Source: Rhodobacterales bacterium UBA5972 (GTDB lineage: Bacteria; Pseudomonadota; Alphaproteobacteria; Rhodobacterales; Rhodobacteraceae). Taken from it: a DNA stretch of 5,149 nucleotides. Below the pieces are notes generated by a model that had not been told where the DNA came from, did not search any database, and saw only the letters and a list, made by a program, of their open reading frames with translations. Shown here in pieces: positions 1-5,149 of this stretch (the stretch's first letter is position 1; the number at the start of each line of letters is the position of its first letter). The DNA lies in the NCBI GenBank assembly GCA_002430125.1, contig DJBQ01000186.1, forward strand, positions 19,615 through 24,763, written 5' to 3'. Position numbers and translations under genes: made by a program.

Positions 1-731
1 AACTGATTTTCGATGTCGTTAGCGGCAATGTGGCCATCTGACTGTACCCTAAGGGAGTGGTCTTGGTCTTGGGTGTCAACCGTCATCGGCAAAACAATCA
101 GCGCGATACCGTGGACGTGTAAACGCCGTTGCAATGTCAGGCCGACCTGCCCATGCAAAATAGAGTGGTACCAGGAATAAGGTTGTGGCACCGGCCTTGC
201 AGAAACAAAAACTGCATCCGGGTAATCGTCTGCAATCTTTAAGCAAAGTGTCTCTAATTCAGCCACCGCATCGGTGCCGAATGCCGTATGAACCTCGGAT
301 GCGATCCTATGATCCCGACACTAGGCATCAATCACACCACAGCGTTCTCCTGTCTGTCGCTTAAGATTTTTCAGCGCCTCGGGGCCACCATAACACTTGG
401 CGTCAACCTCACCAACTGATAGCAAAAGAACCCTTTCAGGTCTTTGACGAAATAATTTCACAGCCCCAAGAAGCGCATGAATGCCCACCGCGCCATGTCG
501 ACCAACCAACACGGCTATCGGACGCGATCCGGTTGGTATTGTGTCTTTTGAAGGTCTGTTGGGATGTAACCTGCAACGCGTCAGACCAGCCAGACTTCGC
601 TCCATTGTATGGTTGAAAGTTGTGTATTGCCGTCGAATAGCCCAACCCAACGTCGATAAGATCAGAGCAGCTAACAACGCAGCCCACGGCCCCGTGCGCG
701 TCACAAATATTTTCTTAGCGGCCTTGTGCAA
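1..731 (-). pseudogene. Remnant of APC-type permease (last TM helix plus C-terminal domain), interrupted by TAG; runs off left edge
   Basis: The minus-strand frame is open from 731 to position 1 except for one TAG at 321-323. The first part has a basic N-terminus, one hydrophobic helix (about residues 15-32, WAALLAALILSTLGWAI), then RPIAVLVGRHGAVGIHALLG and LLLSVGEVDAKCYGG. After the TAG the same frame gives ASEVHTAFGTDAVAELETLC, KIADDYPDAVFVSA, LTLQRRLHVHGIALIVLPM and no stop before the edge. From memory, this order of motifs is the cytoplasmic C-terminal domain that follows the final helix of some APC-superfamily amino-acid permeases; stand-alone one-helix versions may also exist. There is no in-frame ATG before the TAA at 750-752, only a TTG at 731 without a good Shine-Dalgarno. 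The other permease helices are missing, so I infer a 5'-truncated, decaying gene. The interruption is certain; the family call is moderately sure. Confidence 0.7.
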
Positions 732-836
732 TATGAATTTTATAACACATTAGTTTTGGATGTTTTGATCCGCTCGATGGCGCGCGGGCATCTTTTTGGA
801 GTAGGCTCCCGGATTTCAGCCGGTGGCTGACAAATC
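732..836. other. Divergent intergenic region between permease remnant and secF
   Basis: This 105-base gap must hold the secF promoter and any promoter of the leftward gene. The left half is AT-rich and contains TATAAA on the minus strand (739-744), about 8 bases before the TTG of the permease remnant, which would imply an almost leaderless message; no matching -35 box is visible. On the plus strand I see no convincing -35/-10 pair. The bases just before the secF ATG contain GGTGGC but no classical purine-rich Shine-Dalgarno. Confidence 0.3.
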
Positions 837-1760
837 ATGAAACTCAATGCTTTTTTACCGGGTCAAGATTCGCCCGCGCTGCCATTCAGTAAATGGCGGT
901 TCATAGGTTTTGGCGTCATCACGCTGTTGCTGTTGATCACATTGGTGTCGCTGGGTTGGCGTGGCCTTAACCTTGGTTTGGATCTTACCGGCGGCCTTAT
1001 GGTTGAGGTCCATTCCACAGAAACAATAGAAACGGCCTCCTTGCGCCAGTCGCTGGCGGCGAACGGTGTGGAAGATGCTAGCATCCAATTGTCGGATGGC
1101 GGGCAGACGGCGTTCGTGCGCGTCGGATTGGCCGAGAACCAGAATGGCGATACCATGCTGACGGCAATTCACGCGTCGTTTGATAAATCTATGACCGTTC
1201 GCAGCGAGGAGATTGTTGGTTCGAAAGTGTCTTCGGAAATGTATAAAAACGGCTTGATTGCCTGTATTCTGGCGGTCACAGCGATTGCGATTTACGTCTG
1301 GCTGCGGTTTGAAGCAAAATTCGGGCTGGCGGCGTTCTTAACCACGCTACACGACATTTTAATGCTGTTCGGGCTGTATAGTGTCACTGGCCTTAGCTTT
1401 GATCTGACGTCGATTGCTGCAATTCTGGCAATCGCCGGGTATTCGATCAACGATACGGTGGTGGTCTTTGATCGTATTCGGGAAAGACTGGGGCGCGATC
1501 AACAGGCTTCGGTCGAGCAGGTGATTGACCGCTCGATCACCGACACACTGCGTCGTACTTTGATGACCTCGTCTACGACATTGATTACCACCGTCGCGCT
1601 GATGATTTTTGGCGGGCCAATCATGTTTGGTTTTGCCGCAGCTGTGTCGTTTGGTATCATCATCGGCACGTATTCATCTATCTTTGTGGCGGCACCTTTG
1701 CTGATCCATTTGCCGGGCAGAATGCCTGGCCGGCTGCCACCCGAGGCAATGCCGGTTTAG
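837..1760 (+). CDS. secF: Protein translocase subunit SecF, orphan copy
   Basis: SecF is an inner-membrane protein that works with SecD and the SecYEG channel, using the proton-motive force to pull exported proteins through. The 307 residues show the family plan: TM1 at about 21-40, the periplasmic start GLDLTGG (47-53), a periplasmic domain to about 135, then five helices (about 138-157, 162-182, 190-210, 244-262, 264-290). Diagnostic SecF motifs are present: VGSKVS (127-132), LHD (171-173), LAIAGYSINDTVVVFDRIRE (197-216), RRTLMTSSTTL (239-249) and GTYSSIFVAAPLL (277-289). The length is close to, slightly below, usual alphaproteobacterial SecF. The ATG at 837 is the natural start, though its Shine-Dalgarno is weak. 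Normally secF directly follows secD; here the upstream neighbour is the divergent permease remnant and no SecD sequence is present. It could be a second, divergent secF or the only one, relocated. It faces the csp gene convergently. Confidence 0.93.
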   Translation: MKLNAFLPGQDSPALPFSKWRFIGFGVITLLLLITLVSLGWRGLNLGLDLTGGLMVEVHSTETIETASLRQSLAANGVEDASIQLSDGGQTAFVRVGLAENQNGDTMLTAIHASFDKSMTVRSEEIVGSKVSSEMYKNGLIACILAVTAIAIYVWLRFEAKFGLAAFLTTLHDILMLFGLYSVTGLSFDLTSIAAILAIAGYSINDTVVVFDRIRERLGRDQQASVEQVIDRSITDTLRRTLMTSSTTLITTVALMIFGGPIMFGFAAAVSFGIIIGTYSSIFVAAPLLIHLPGRMPGRLPPEAMPV

Positions 1761-1803
1761 GCGGGCTTGCGCGGGCAATCGCTTTGTAAACGGAGTGCGA
1801 TGT

Positions 1804-1837
1804 AAAAAAATGGCAGCAAACCAGTGGTTTGCCGCCA
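1804..1837 (-). terminator. Intrinsic terminator of the cold-shock gene
   Basis: Two 12-base arms (1811-1822 and 1826-1837) pair around a 3-base loop with a single mismatch: TGGCAGCAAACC against GGTTTGCCGCCA. Read on the minus strand the hairpin is followed by seven T (complement of the A run 1804-1810), the standard rho-independent form. It lies 19 bases past the csp stop. On the plus strand the hairpin is followed by ATTAATC without a T run, so it serves csp rather than secF, though the hairpin could still act as a 3' boundary for secF mRNA. Confidence 0.88.
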
Positions 1838-1856
1838 TTAATCAGGCGTCGAAGGA

Positions 1857-2063
1857 TCAAAGAACTTTGATTTCCGTTGCGTTTTCTTTGCCGTTTCGGC
1901 CGGTCTCAAGATCAAAAGAAACTTTCTGATTGTCAGCCAAACCCGTCAAACCGGCGCGTTCGACCGCGGAGATGTGGACAAAAACGTCCTTGCCGCCGTT
2001 ATCCGGTTGAATAAATCCGTAGCCTTTTGCCGAGTTGAACCATTTCACGATGCCCGTAGCCAT
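1857..2063 (-). CDS. Cold-shock protein, CspA family
   Basis: This is a 68-residue single cold-shock domain (OB fold) that binds single-stranded RNA and DNA in the cytoplasm, melting RNA structure as an RNA chaperone or antiterminator. Residues 1-12 ([12 protein letters not shown]) are the family signature. RNP1 is KGYGFI (13-18) and RNP2 is VFVHIS (27-32), giving the aromatic RNA-binding face with W8, F9, Y15, F17, F28 and H30. Full length for the family. The start is the ATG at 2063-2061, preceded at a good distance by AGGGAGAAG; the TTG directly before it, which would add one residue, is not needed. The gene is monocistronic with its own terminator and a GC-rich leader hairpin. Several paralogues are usual per genome, so no gene number is given, and cold induction cannot be told from sequence. 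Confidence 0.96.
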   Translation of the reverse strand: MATGIVKWFNSAKGYGFIQPDNGGKDVFVHISAVERAGLTGLADNQKVSFDLETGRNGKENATEIKVL

Positions 2064-2067
2064 CAAT

Positions 2068-2076
2068 CTTCTCCCT
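2068..2076 (-). promoter_or_regulatory. Shine-Dalgarno of csp
   Basis: On the minus strand AGGGAGAAG lies 4 bases upstream of the ATG, with its GGAG core 7 bases away. This decides for the ATG at 2063 over the adjacent in-frame TTG at 2066. Confidence 0.75.
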
Positions 2077-2083
2077 AGAAATT

Positions 2084-2103
2084 CCGCCCGCGATATGCGG
2101 CGG
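2084..2103 (-). promoter_or_regulatory. GC-rich hairpin in the csp 5' leader
   Basis: On the minus strand CCGC and CGC pair with GCG and GCGG, giving seven GC pairs with one bulged base around a five-base loop (ATATC as RNA-sense DNA). The hairpin ends 7 bases before the purine-rich Shine-Dalgarno at 2068-2076. Cold-shock mRNAs are known for structured leaders that govern translation and stability at different temperatures; a role of that kind here is an inference from position only. Confidence 0.45.
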
Positions 2104-2247
2104 TCGTGGTGCAGTGCGGTCTTGACTTGGAACCGTCATGCCCAGCATCGCCGTCAGGAAGATTCAGGTGAAAGACTTACTTCACCCCAATAATCTGGGA
2201 CGAATCCCTCAAAAAATCAAGAAAAACCGTGCTGCGGGTGATCGTGT

Positions 2248-2643
2248 CTATTGCATGCCGGGGTCGACGGGATGAGTAATGTTGCCGCCAGCTTCGGCCC
2301 AATCCTTGAAGCCACCGATATTCACGACCTTTTCGTATCCCATATCCAGCAGAAGCTTGCCCGCCAGTGCCGCACGTCCGCCGGAGGCGCAATAAATCAC
2401 CACCGGGCGACCTTTGTCGAAAGACTTCTCGTGAAATGGCGTGCTTGCATCGGCGCGAAACTCCAGCATACCGCGTGACACGTGAACAGCTCCCTCGGCC
2501 AAACCGGTTTTTTCAACTTCCGGCGCGTCGCGCACATCCAGTAACAGGGCGCCTTTTTGGATCATTTCCTGTGCTTCAGCCACGCTGACGCGCGCCACTA
2601 CGGCGTTTGCTGCTTCCATCATATCTTTTACGGTCTTTGCCAT
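2248..2643 (-). CDS. Single-domain rhodanese-like sulfurtransferase
   Basis: This 131-residue cytoplasmic protein consists of one rhodanese domain, a fold that carries a sulfane sulfur as cysteine persulfide. Visible landmarks are the helical N-terminus KTVKDMMEAANAV (3-15), the domain start LLLDVRDAPE (33-42), VHVSRGMLEFR (53-63), and the active-site strand and loop VVIYCASGGRAAL (81-93) with catalytic Cys85, followed by LLDMGYEKVVNIGGFKDWAE (98-117). The six-residue loop C-A-S-G-G-R is the length expected for sulfur-specific rhodaneses rather than Cdc25-type phosphatases, which have seven. The start chosen is the ATG at 2643, because GAAGGAAA sits 4-6 bases upstream; a longer frame to 2673 would add ten residues without a better ribosome site. 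The gene stands alone, divergent from the small membrane protein. The physiological acceptor is unknown (thiosulfate, cyanide or thiol persulfides are possible). Confidence 0.92.
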   Translation of the reverse strand: MAKTVKDMMEAANAVVARVSVAEAQEMIQKGALLLDVRDAPEVEKTGLAEGAVHVSRGMLEFRADASTPFHEKSFDKGRPVVIYCASGGRAALAGKLLLDMGYEKVVNIGGFKDWAEAGGNITHPVDPGMQ

Positions 2644-2647
2644 CGGG

Positions 2648-2655
2648 TTTCCTTC
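2648..2655 (-). promoter_or_regulatory. Shine-Dalgarno of the rhodanese gene
   Basis: GAAGGAAA on the minus strand, with AAGGA centred about 8 bases before the ATG at 2643, fixes the start at the MAKTV methionine. Confidence 0.7.
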
Positions 2656-2795
2656 GCTGAATCTCTGCCCCAAGATTTAAGGCTTCTTTCGTCACACAAC
2701 AAGAGACAAACATTGAACAACGTTGCCGAAAGGCTCAGGCAATTGCCACACTTGCACCGAACCTCGCAACATCTTAGGTACATAACGCAACATCG

Positions 2796-2800
2796 AAAGG
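2796..2800 (+). promoter_or_regulatory. Shine-Dalgarno of the small membrane protein gene
   Basis: AAAGG lies 6 bases before the ATG at 2807, a normal spacing, and supports this start over upstream alternatives in other frames. Confidence 0.6.
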
Positions 2801-2806
2801 CAGATC

Positions 2807-3163
2807 ATGCGCAACGCAGCTTTGGTTTTGGGAATTATCGCAGGCGTCATCGGTATGATCGTTGGGTTTTTCAGTTACGGATACACGGAATTTGTGAATT
2901 GGTGGGGCGAAGTTCCCGACTATGTCGAACAGGTCGATAACGTTGGTCGCATTCAGGCCATCAGTCTTCTTGCGCCGATTTTGGCGATTGCCGGCGGTGC
3001 GATGGCGCGCTCACGTGCGTTGATTGGTGGCGGATTGCTGGTTGTTTCCGCCGCCGGTATGTATTGGGGATTTGGCTTTAACGCCTTCACGATGTTCCCG
3101 ATTGCAATGGCCGGTTTGGCAGGCGTTCTGGCGGTGGCCGCACGCCAACCGGATACACATTAA
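2807..3163 (+). CDS. Small four-helix inner-membrane protein of unknown function
   Basis: This 118-residue, very hydrophobic protein has four predicted membrane segments at about 4-26, 50-68, 70-90 and 94-112. An acidic, aromatic loop follows the first helix (YTEFVNWWGEVPDYVEQVDN, 27-46), and the tail is short and polar. I recognise no catalytic or ligand motif. Glycine and alanine are frequent in the helices (AGVIGMIVGFF; AIAGGAMARS; LIGGG), as in small packed membrane bundles. Similar short proteins seem familiar from Rhodobacterales, but I cannot name a family. The start is supported by AAAGG at a good distance. The gene is divergent from the rhodanese across 163 bases and ends only 6 bases before the convergent stop of the CPBP gene, with no hairpin terminator visible between them. 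The coding call is strong; the function is unknown. Confidence 0.85.
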   Translation: MRNAALVLGIIAGVIGMIVGFFSYGYTEFVNWWGEVPDYVEQVDNVGRIQAISLLAPILAIAGGAMARSRALIGGGLLVVSAAGMYWGFGFNAFTMFPIAMAGLAGVLAVAARQPDTH

Positions 3164-3169
3164 CCGATC

Positions 3170-3811
3170 CTACTCCTGACTGTGCAGAATGCCGTAAATA
3201 TCAACGCTCAAATCTGCCAGTATCAACGCCAAAACATCCCGCCGCCACAGATAGACCAGCGTCAGGATCAAAGTTGACACTGCCAGTGTAACTGTCGGCC
3301 CCGGTCCCCAAGCCGGCAAGTGTGGCAGTGAAAACACGGCGGTAGGGATGAGTATCGCCACTGTTGCTGATCGTGTCAGTGTGCGCAGCCGTTCGATTGC
3401 ATAGGCGATCAGCAACCAATAAAGCCCCGCAGAAATCAGAATCGCATCGGTTATTTGCAAGGATAGGGGAAGGTCATAAAATGTATCGGCACCGTCCAGA
3501 TACCCTGGAAGACCGGCGACCTCGATGATGAAATAGGCCAGAACCCGGTATCCAAGGAACAGAAAAACCCCAACCAGCACAGCCAACGGCAGGGTCCAGC
3601 GACCGGTTCCGGCAAACCCGGATTGGGTGCTATCAGCGGTTTCCAGTTTGACGGCGCGGGAGGCAACAATTAACAATAACAGCGCAAACATAACCTGACC
3701 TGCGACCGCCCCGCCGAGAATGCCAAGCCTTGTTGCCAGTACCGGTTATGCCAAGATCAGACCTGCCGGTACAACCAGCGCCAAAATCAATGTTAACGGG
3801 AATTTGCGCAT
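3170..3811 (-). pseudogene. CPBP-family (CAAX-protease-like) membrane protein, interrupted by TAA and catalytically degenerate
   Basis: Read from the ATG at 3811 the frame is 213 codons long, a usual CPBP size, with a single TAA at codon 22 (3746-3748). The piece before it is a basic start and helix (MRKFPLTLILALVVPAGLIL); after it come PVLATRLGILGG and further helices to a TAG at 3170. The C-terminal half matches the CPBP plan: an AYAIERLRTLTRS stretch, FSLPHLPAWGPG (the FxxxH motif), then LVYLWRRDVLALILADLSVD. The first motif EExxxRG is replaced by LYWLLIA (3404-3424), and the His of the third motif by Asp (LADLSVD). Intact members are intramembrane glutamate proteases. A 173-residue product could start at the ATG at 3691, lacking the first helix. 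It lies downstream of fpr on the same strand, 73 bases from its stop. I infer a decaying gene; an inactive pseudoenzyme is possible. Confidence 0.72.
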
Positions 3812-3884
3812 CAACTGGCCGCCGGAATAAATTGCATTACCAGCAATCTAAAGCCAAGCGATACATCATGCCAGTGGGTTAATC

Positions 3885-4763
3885 TTAGCCGACAAAAGCC
3901 TTTTCAAGCACATATTCACCGGGTTCGGAGTTTGATCCCTCACGTAATCCCGCCGCTTCGATGATTTTTTTAAGATCCGTATTCAACCCCATCGAGCCAC
4001 AAATCATCACCCGATCTGTCGTGCTGTCAAAGGGCGGCAGATCAAGATCGCGAAACAGCTCGCCCGAGGTGATCAAATCGGTAATTCGCCCCATTTTGGG
4101 CGTCTCTTCGCGGGTGGTCGTCGGATAATACCACAACTTGCCGCCGGCGATTTCGCTGAGGGTTTCGTCTGACAAGATATCTGCAACCAATTTTTTGCTA
4201 TAGCCAAGGGCGGATGCGGTGCGCGTGGTATGTGTCAGGATAACCTGATCGAATTTCTGGTAAACGTCAGGATCACGAACCAGCGAGGCAAAAGGCGCGA
4301 TTCCTGTGCCTGTCGCGAACAGATATAACCTTTTGCCCGGCAACAAGGCATCAATCACCAGTGATCCAACGGGTTTAGGGCGAATGATAATCTGATCACC
4401 GACGCTTATATGTTGCAGTCGCGATGTCAGCGGTCCGTCCTGCACCTTGATCGAATAAAACTCTAGCTCATCATCCCAACTGGGCGAGGCGAGGGAATAG
4501 GCGCGCAGCAAAGGCCGAGCAGTATCATCCAAAACCCCGATCATCAGAAACTCGCCCGACCGAAATCTAAGGCTTGCCGGGCGGGTTACGCGAAACGAAA
4601 ACAGACGGTCATTCCAATGCTTTACGGCTGTGACGGTTTGCGCATCAGGTAAACGCGCTGCCTTGGTTTCGGCGCCGGTCATGGGCGCGATCTGTTGGTT
4701 CATTGGGCTGGCTTTCGTCGGGCTTTGGTCTTCGGTTCGATCATATCTAAGGTCTTTGGGCAT
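3885..4763 (-). CDS. fpr: Ferredoxin/flavodoxin-NADP(+) reductase, bacterial type
   Basis: This FAD enzyme exchanges electrons between NADPH and ferredoxin or flavodoxin in the cytoplasm. Numbered from the ATG at 4763 (292 residues), the FAD domain carries RAYS (87-90) and the PLTSRLQHI loop (111-119). The NADP domain carries FATGTGIAPF (149-158), YYPTTTRE (212-219) and CGSMGLN (255-261). The end, NSEPGEYVLEKAFVG (278-292), matches Rhodobacter-type FPR, but three residues fewer follow AFVG than in the R. capsulatus enzyme as I remember it (AFVGEGI). The start is uncertain: 4763 lies 3 bases after the DUF934 stop, suggesting translational coupling, but its first 20 residues are charged and unlike the family. 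The ATG at 4703 would give 272 residues; neither has a strong Shine-Dalgarno. Coupling to DUF934 suggests it supplies electrons for assimilatory sulfite reduction; oxidative-stress or iron-sulfur roles are also known for FPRs. Confidence 0.93.
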   Translation of the reverse strand: MPKDLRYDRTEDQSPTKASPMNQQIAPMTGAETKAARLPDAQTVTAVKHWNDRLFSFRVTRPASLRFRSGEFLMIGVLDDTARPLLRAYSLASPSWDDELEFYSIKVQDGPLTSRLQHISVGDQIIIRPKPVGSLVIDALLPGKRLYLFATGTGIAPFASLVRDPDVYQKFDQVILTHTTRTASALGYSKKLVADILSDETLSEIAGGKLWYYPTTTREETPKMGRITDLITSGELFRDLDLPPFDSTTDRVMICGSMGLNTDLKKIIEAAGLREGSNSEPGEYVLEKAFVG

Positions 4764-4766
4764 CAG

Positions 4767-5149
4767 TTATAACCCGTCAAATTGGCGCAAGCGCTTTTGA
4801 TAATCGTTGGCCTGCCAATTGGCACGCGCCAGCCACTGCGATTCAGGCTGTCGAACGGCGATTTCGTCGGGCACTTCAACCTCGTCAAAACCCGCCCGCC
4901 GCAGCATGGCATATTGATCGGCCAACAGCGGGCCAGATGCACGCAACCTTCCGACATAACCCAACAGGCGCAACTGTCGCGCCAGTGAAAACCCCCGGCC
5001 ATCCGAGAAACTCGGGAATGTGATGCGGATCAGATCAACCTCGGCCAATAAGGGCGACAAGGCTTCAGGCTGAAAAGTGTTGAAAATGTCCAAAGCCAGC
5101 GGAACCGGCAGGATTTTCGACAAACTATCCACCGCCTGAAAGCCATATG
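4767..5149 (-). CDS. DUF934 protein of the sulfite-assimilation operon, N-terminus beyond right edge
   Basis: The protein belongs to DUF934, a small cytoplasmic family nearly always found beside cysH (APS/PAPS reductase) and sulfite reductase; its biochemical role is not settled. The signature is clear: ITFPSFSDGRGFSLARQLR, then LGYVGRLRASGPLLADQYAM and RRAGFDEVEVP, ending with the typical W/R-rich tail ESQWLARANWQANDYQKRLR. A GTG at 5132 could start a 121-residue product, but the frame stays open to the edge (YGFQAV before it), and family members usually have a few tens more residues with a D/GF-type motif here. I therefore treat the gene as partial. It is followed after 3 bases by the fpr start. 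In Rhodobacterales the preceding genes are usually cysG, DUF2849, sulfite reductase and cysH, expected just right of the window. Confidence 0.9.
   Translation of the reverse strand, partial: YGFQAVDSLSKILPVPLALDIFNTFQPEALSPLLAEVDLIRITFPSFSDGRGFSLARQLRLLGYVGRLRASGPLLADQYAMLRRAGFDEVEVPDEIAVRQPESQWLARANWQANDYQKRLRQFDGL

Noticed and set aside
481..753. Plus-strand open frame of 90 codons opposite the permease remnant
   Set aside because: It is antisense to a frame with recognisable domain motifs, has a composition rich in Arg, Pro and Ala without domains, and lacks a Shine-Dalgarno.
675..830. Possible C-terminal remnant of secD ending at TGA 828-830, just before secF
   Set aside because: The translation (ending MARGHLFGVGSRISAGG) shows none of the SecD C-terminal helix pattern, and the frame is open for only about 50 codons.
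2197..2208. Dyad GGGA-CGAA-TCCC near the rhodanese 3' end as a terminator
   Set aside because: The stem is only 4 bp, and on the minus strand the T run precedes rather than follows it.
2251..2588. Plus-strand open frames opposite the rhodanese gene
   Set aside because: They overlap a clear rhodanese in full; the translations show no motif and arise from its codon pattern.
2752..2780. Possible promoter TTGCAC-N17-TAGGTA for the small membrane protein
   Set aside because: Each box matches the consensus poorly (about half of the positions), so it cannot be told from chance.
2557..2940. Plus-strand 127-codon frame spanning the rhodanese 5' end and the small membrane protein start
   Set aside because: It overlaps two better-supported genes, and its His/Arg-rich translation looks non-coding.
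3831..3847. ATTGC/GCAAT dyad after fpr as its terminator
   Set aside because: The 5-bp AT-rich stem with a 7-base loop is followed only by TTATT; too weak for a call.
4763..5002. Minus-strand 79-codon frame inside the DUF934 gene
   Set aside because: It is out of frame with the strongly supported DUF934 signature and has no motif of its own.

Overview
The window looks like a chromosomal segment of an alphaproteobacterium, most likely a marine Rhodobacterales (Roseobacter-type). This rests on three things: a DUF934 protein followed directly by a Rhodobacter-type ferredoxin-NADP reductase, a small single-domain rhodanese with a CASGGR loop, and a short CspA-type protein. Base composition looks only moderately GC-rich by eye. 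No RNA gene, CRISPR array, insertion sequence or phage gene is visible. The assignment comes from recognised protein motifs, not from a database search.

Layout, left to right. Positions 1-731 (minus strand) hold a broken gene. Its reading frame is continuous from 731 to the left edge except for one TAG at 321-323. It resembles the last membrane helix plus cytoplasmic C-terminal domain of an APC-type permease, and is probably a decayed, 5'-truncated remnant. Divergently, 837-1760 (plus) encodes a complete SecF with no secD beside it. Convergent to it, 1857-2063 (minus) encodes a cold-shock protein with a clear intrinsic terminator at 1804-1837 and a leader hairpin just upstream of its Shine-Dalgarno. 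Then comes a rhodanese-like sulfurtransferase (2248-2643, minus), divergent from a small four-helix membrane protein (2807-3163, plus).

The right part is minus-strand. 4767-5149 is a DUF934 protein whose start lies beyond the window, and 3885-4763 is a ferredoxin-NADP(+) reductase starting 3 nt after the DUF934 stop. In Rhodobacterales this pair normally closes an assimilatory sulfite-reduction operon (cysG, DUF2849, sulfite reductase, cysH, DUF934, fpr), so the upstream genes are expected just past the right edge. Downstream of fpr, 3170-3811 is a CPBP (CAAX-protease/bacteriocin-processing-like) membrane protein gene. It is interrupted by an in-frame TAA at 3746-3748, and two of the family's three catalytic motifs are also lost.

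The most notable points are the two independently nonsense-interrupted membrane-protein genes within 5 kb, whose intact outlines appear only by reading through the stop codons, and the orphan secF. I see no convincing novel multi-gene system; the remaining genes are ordinary housekeeping and sulfur-metabolism functions.
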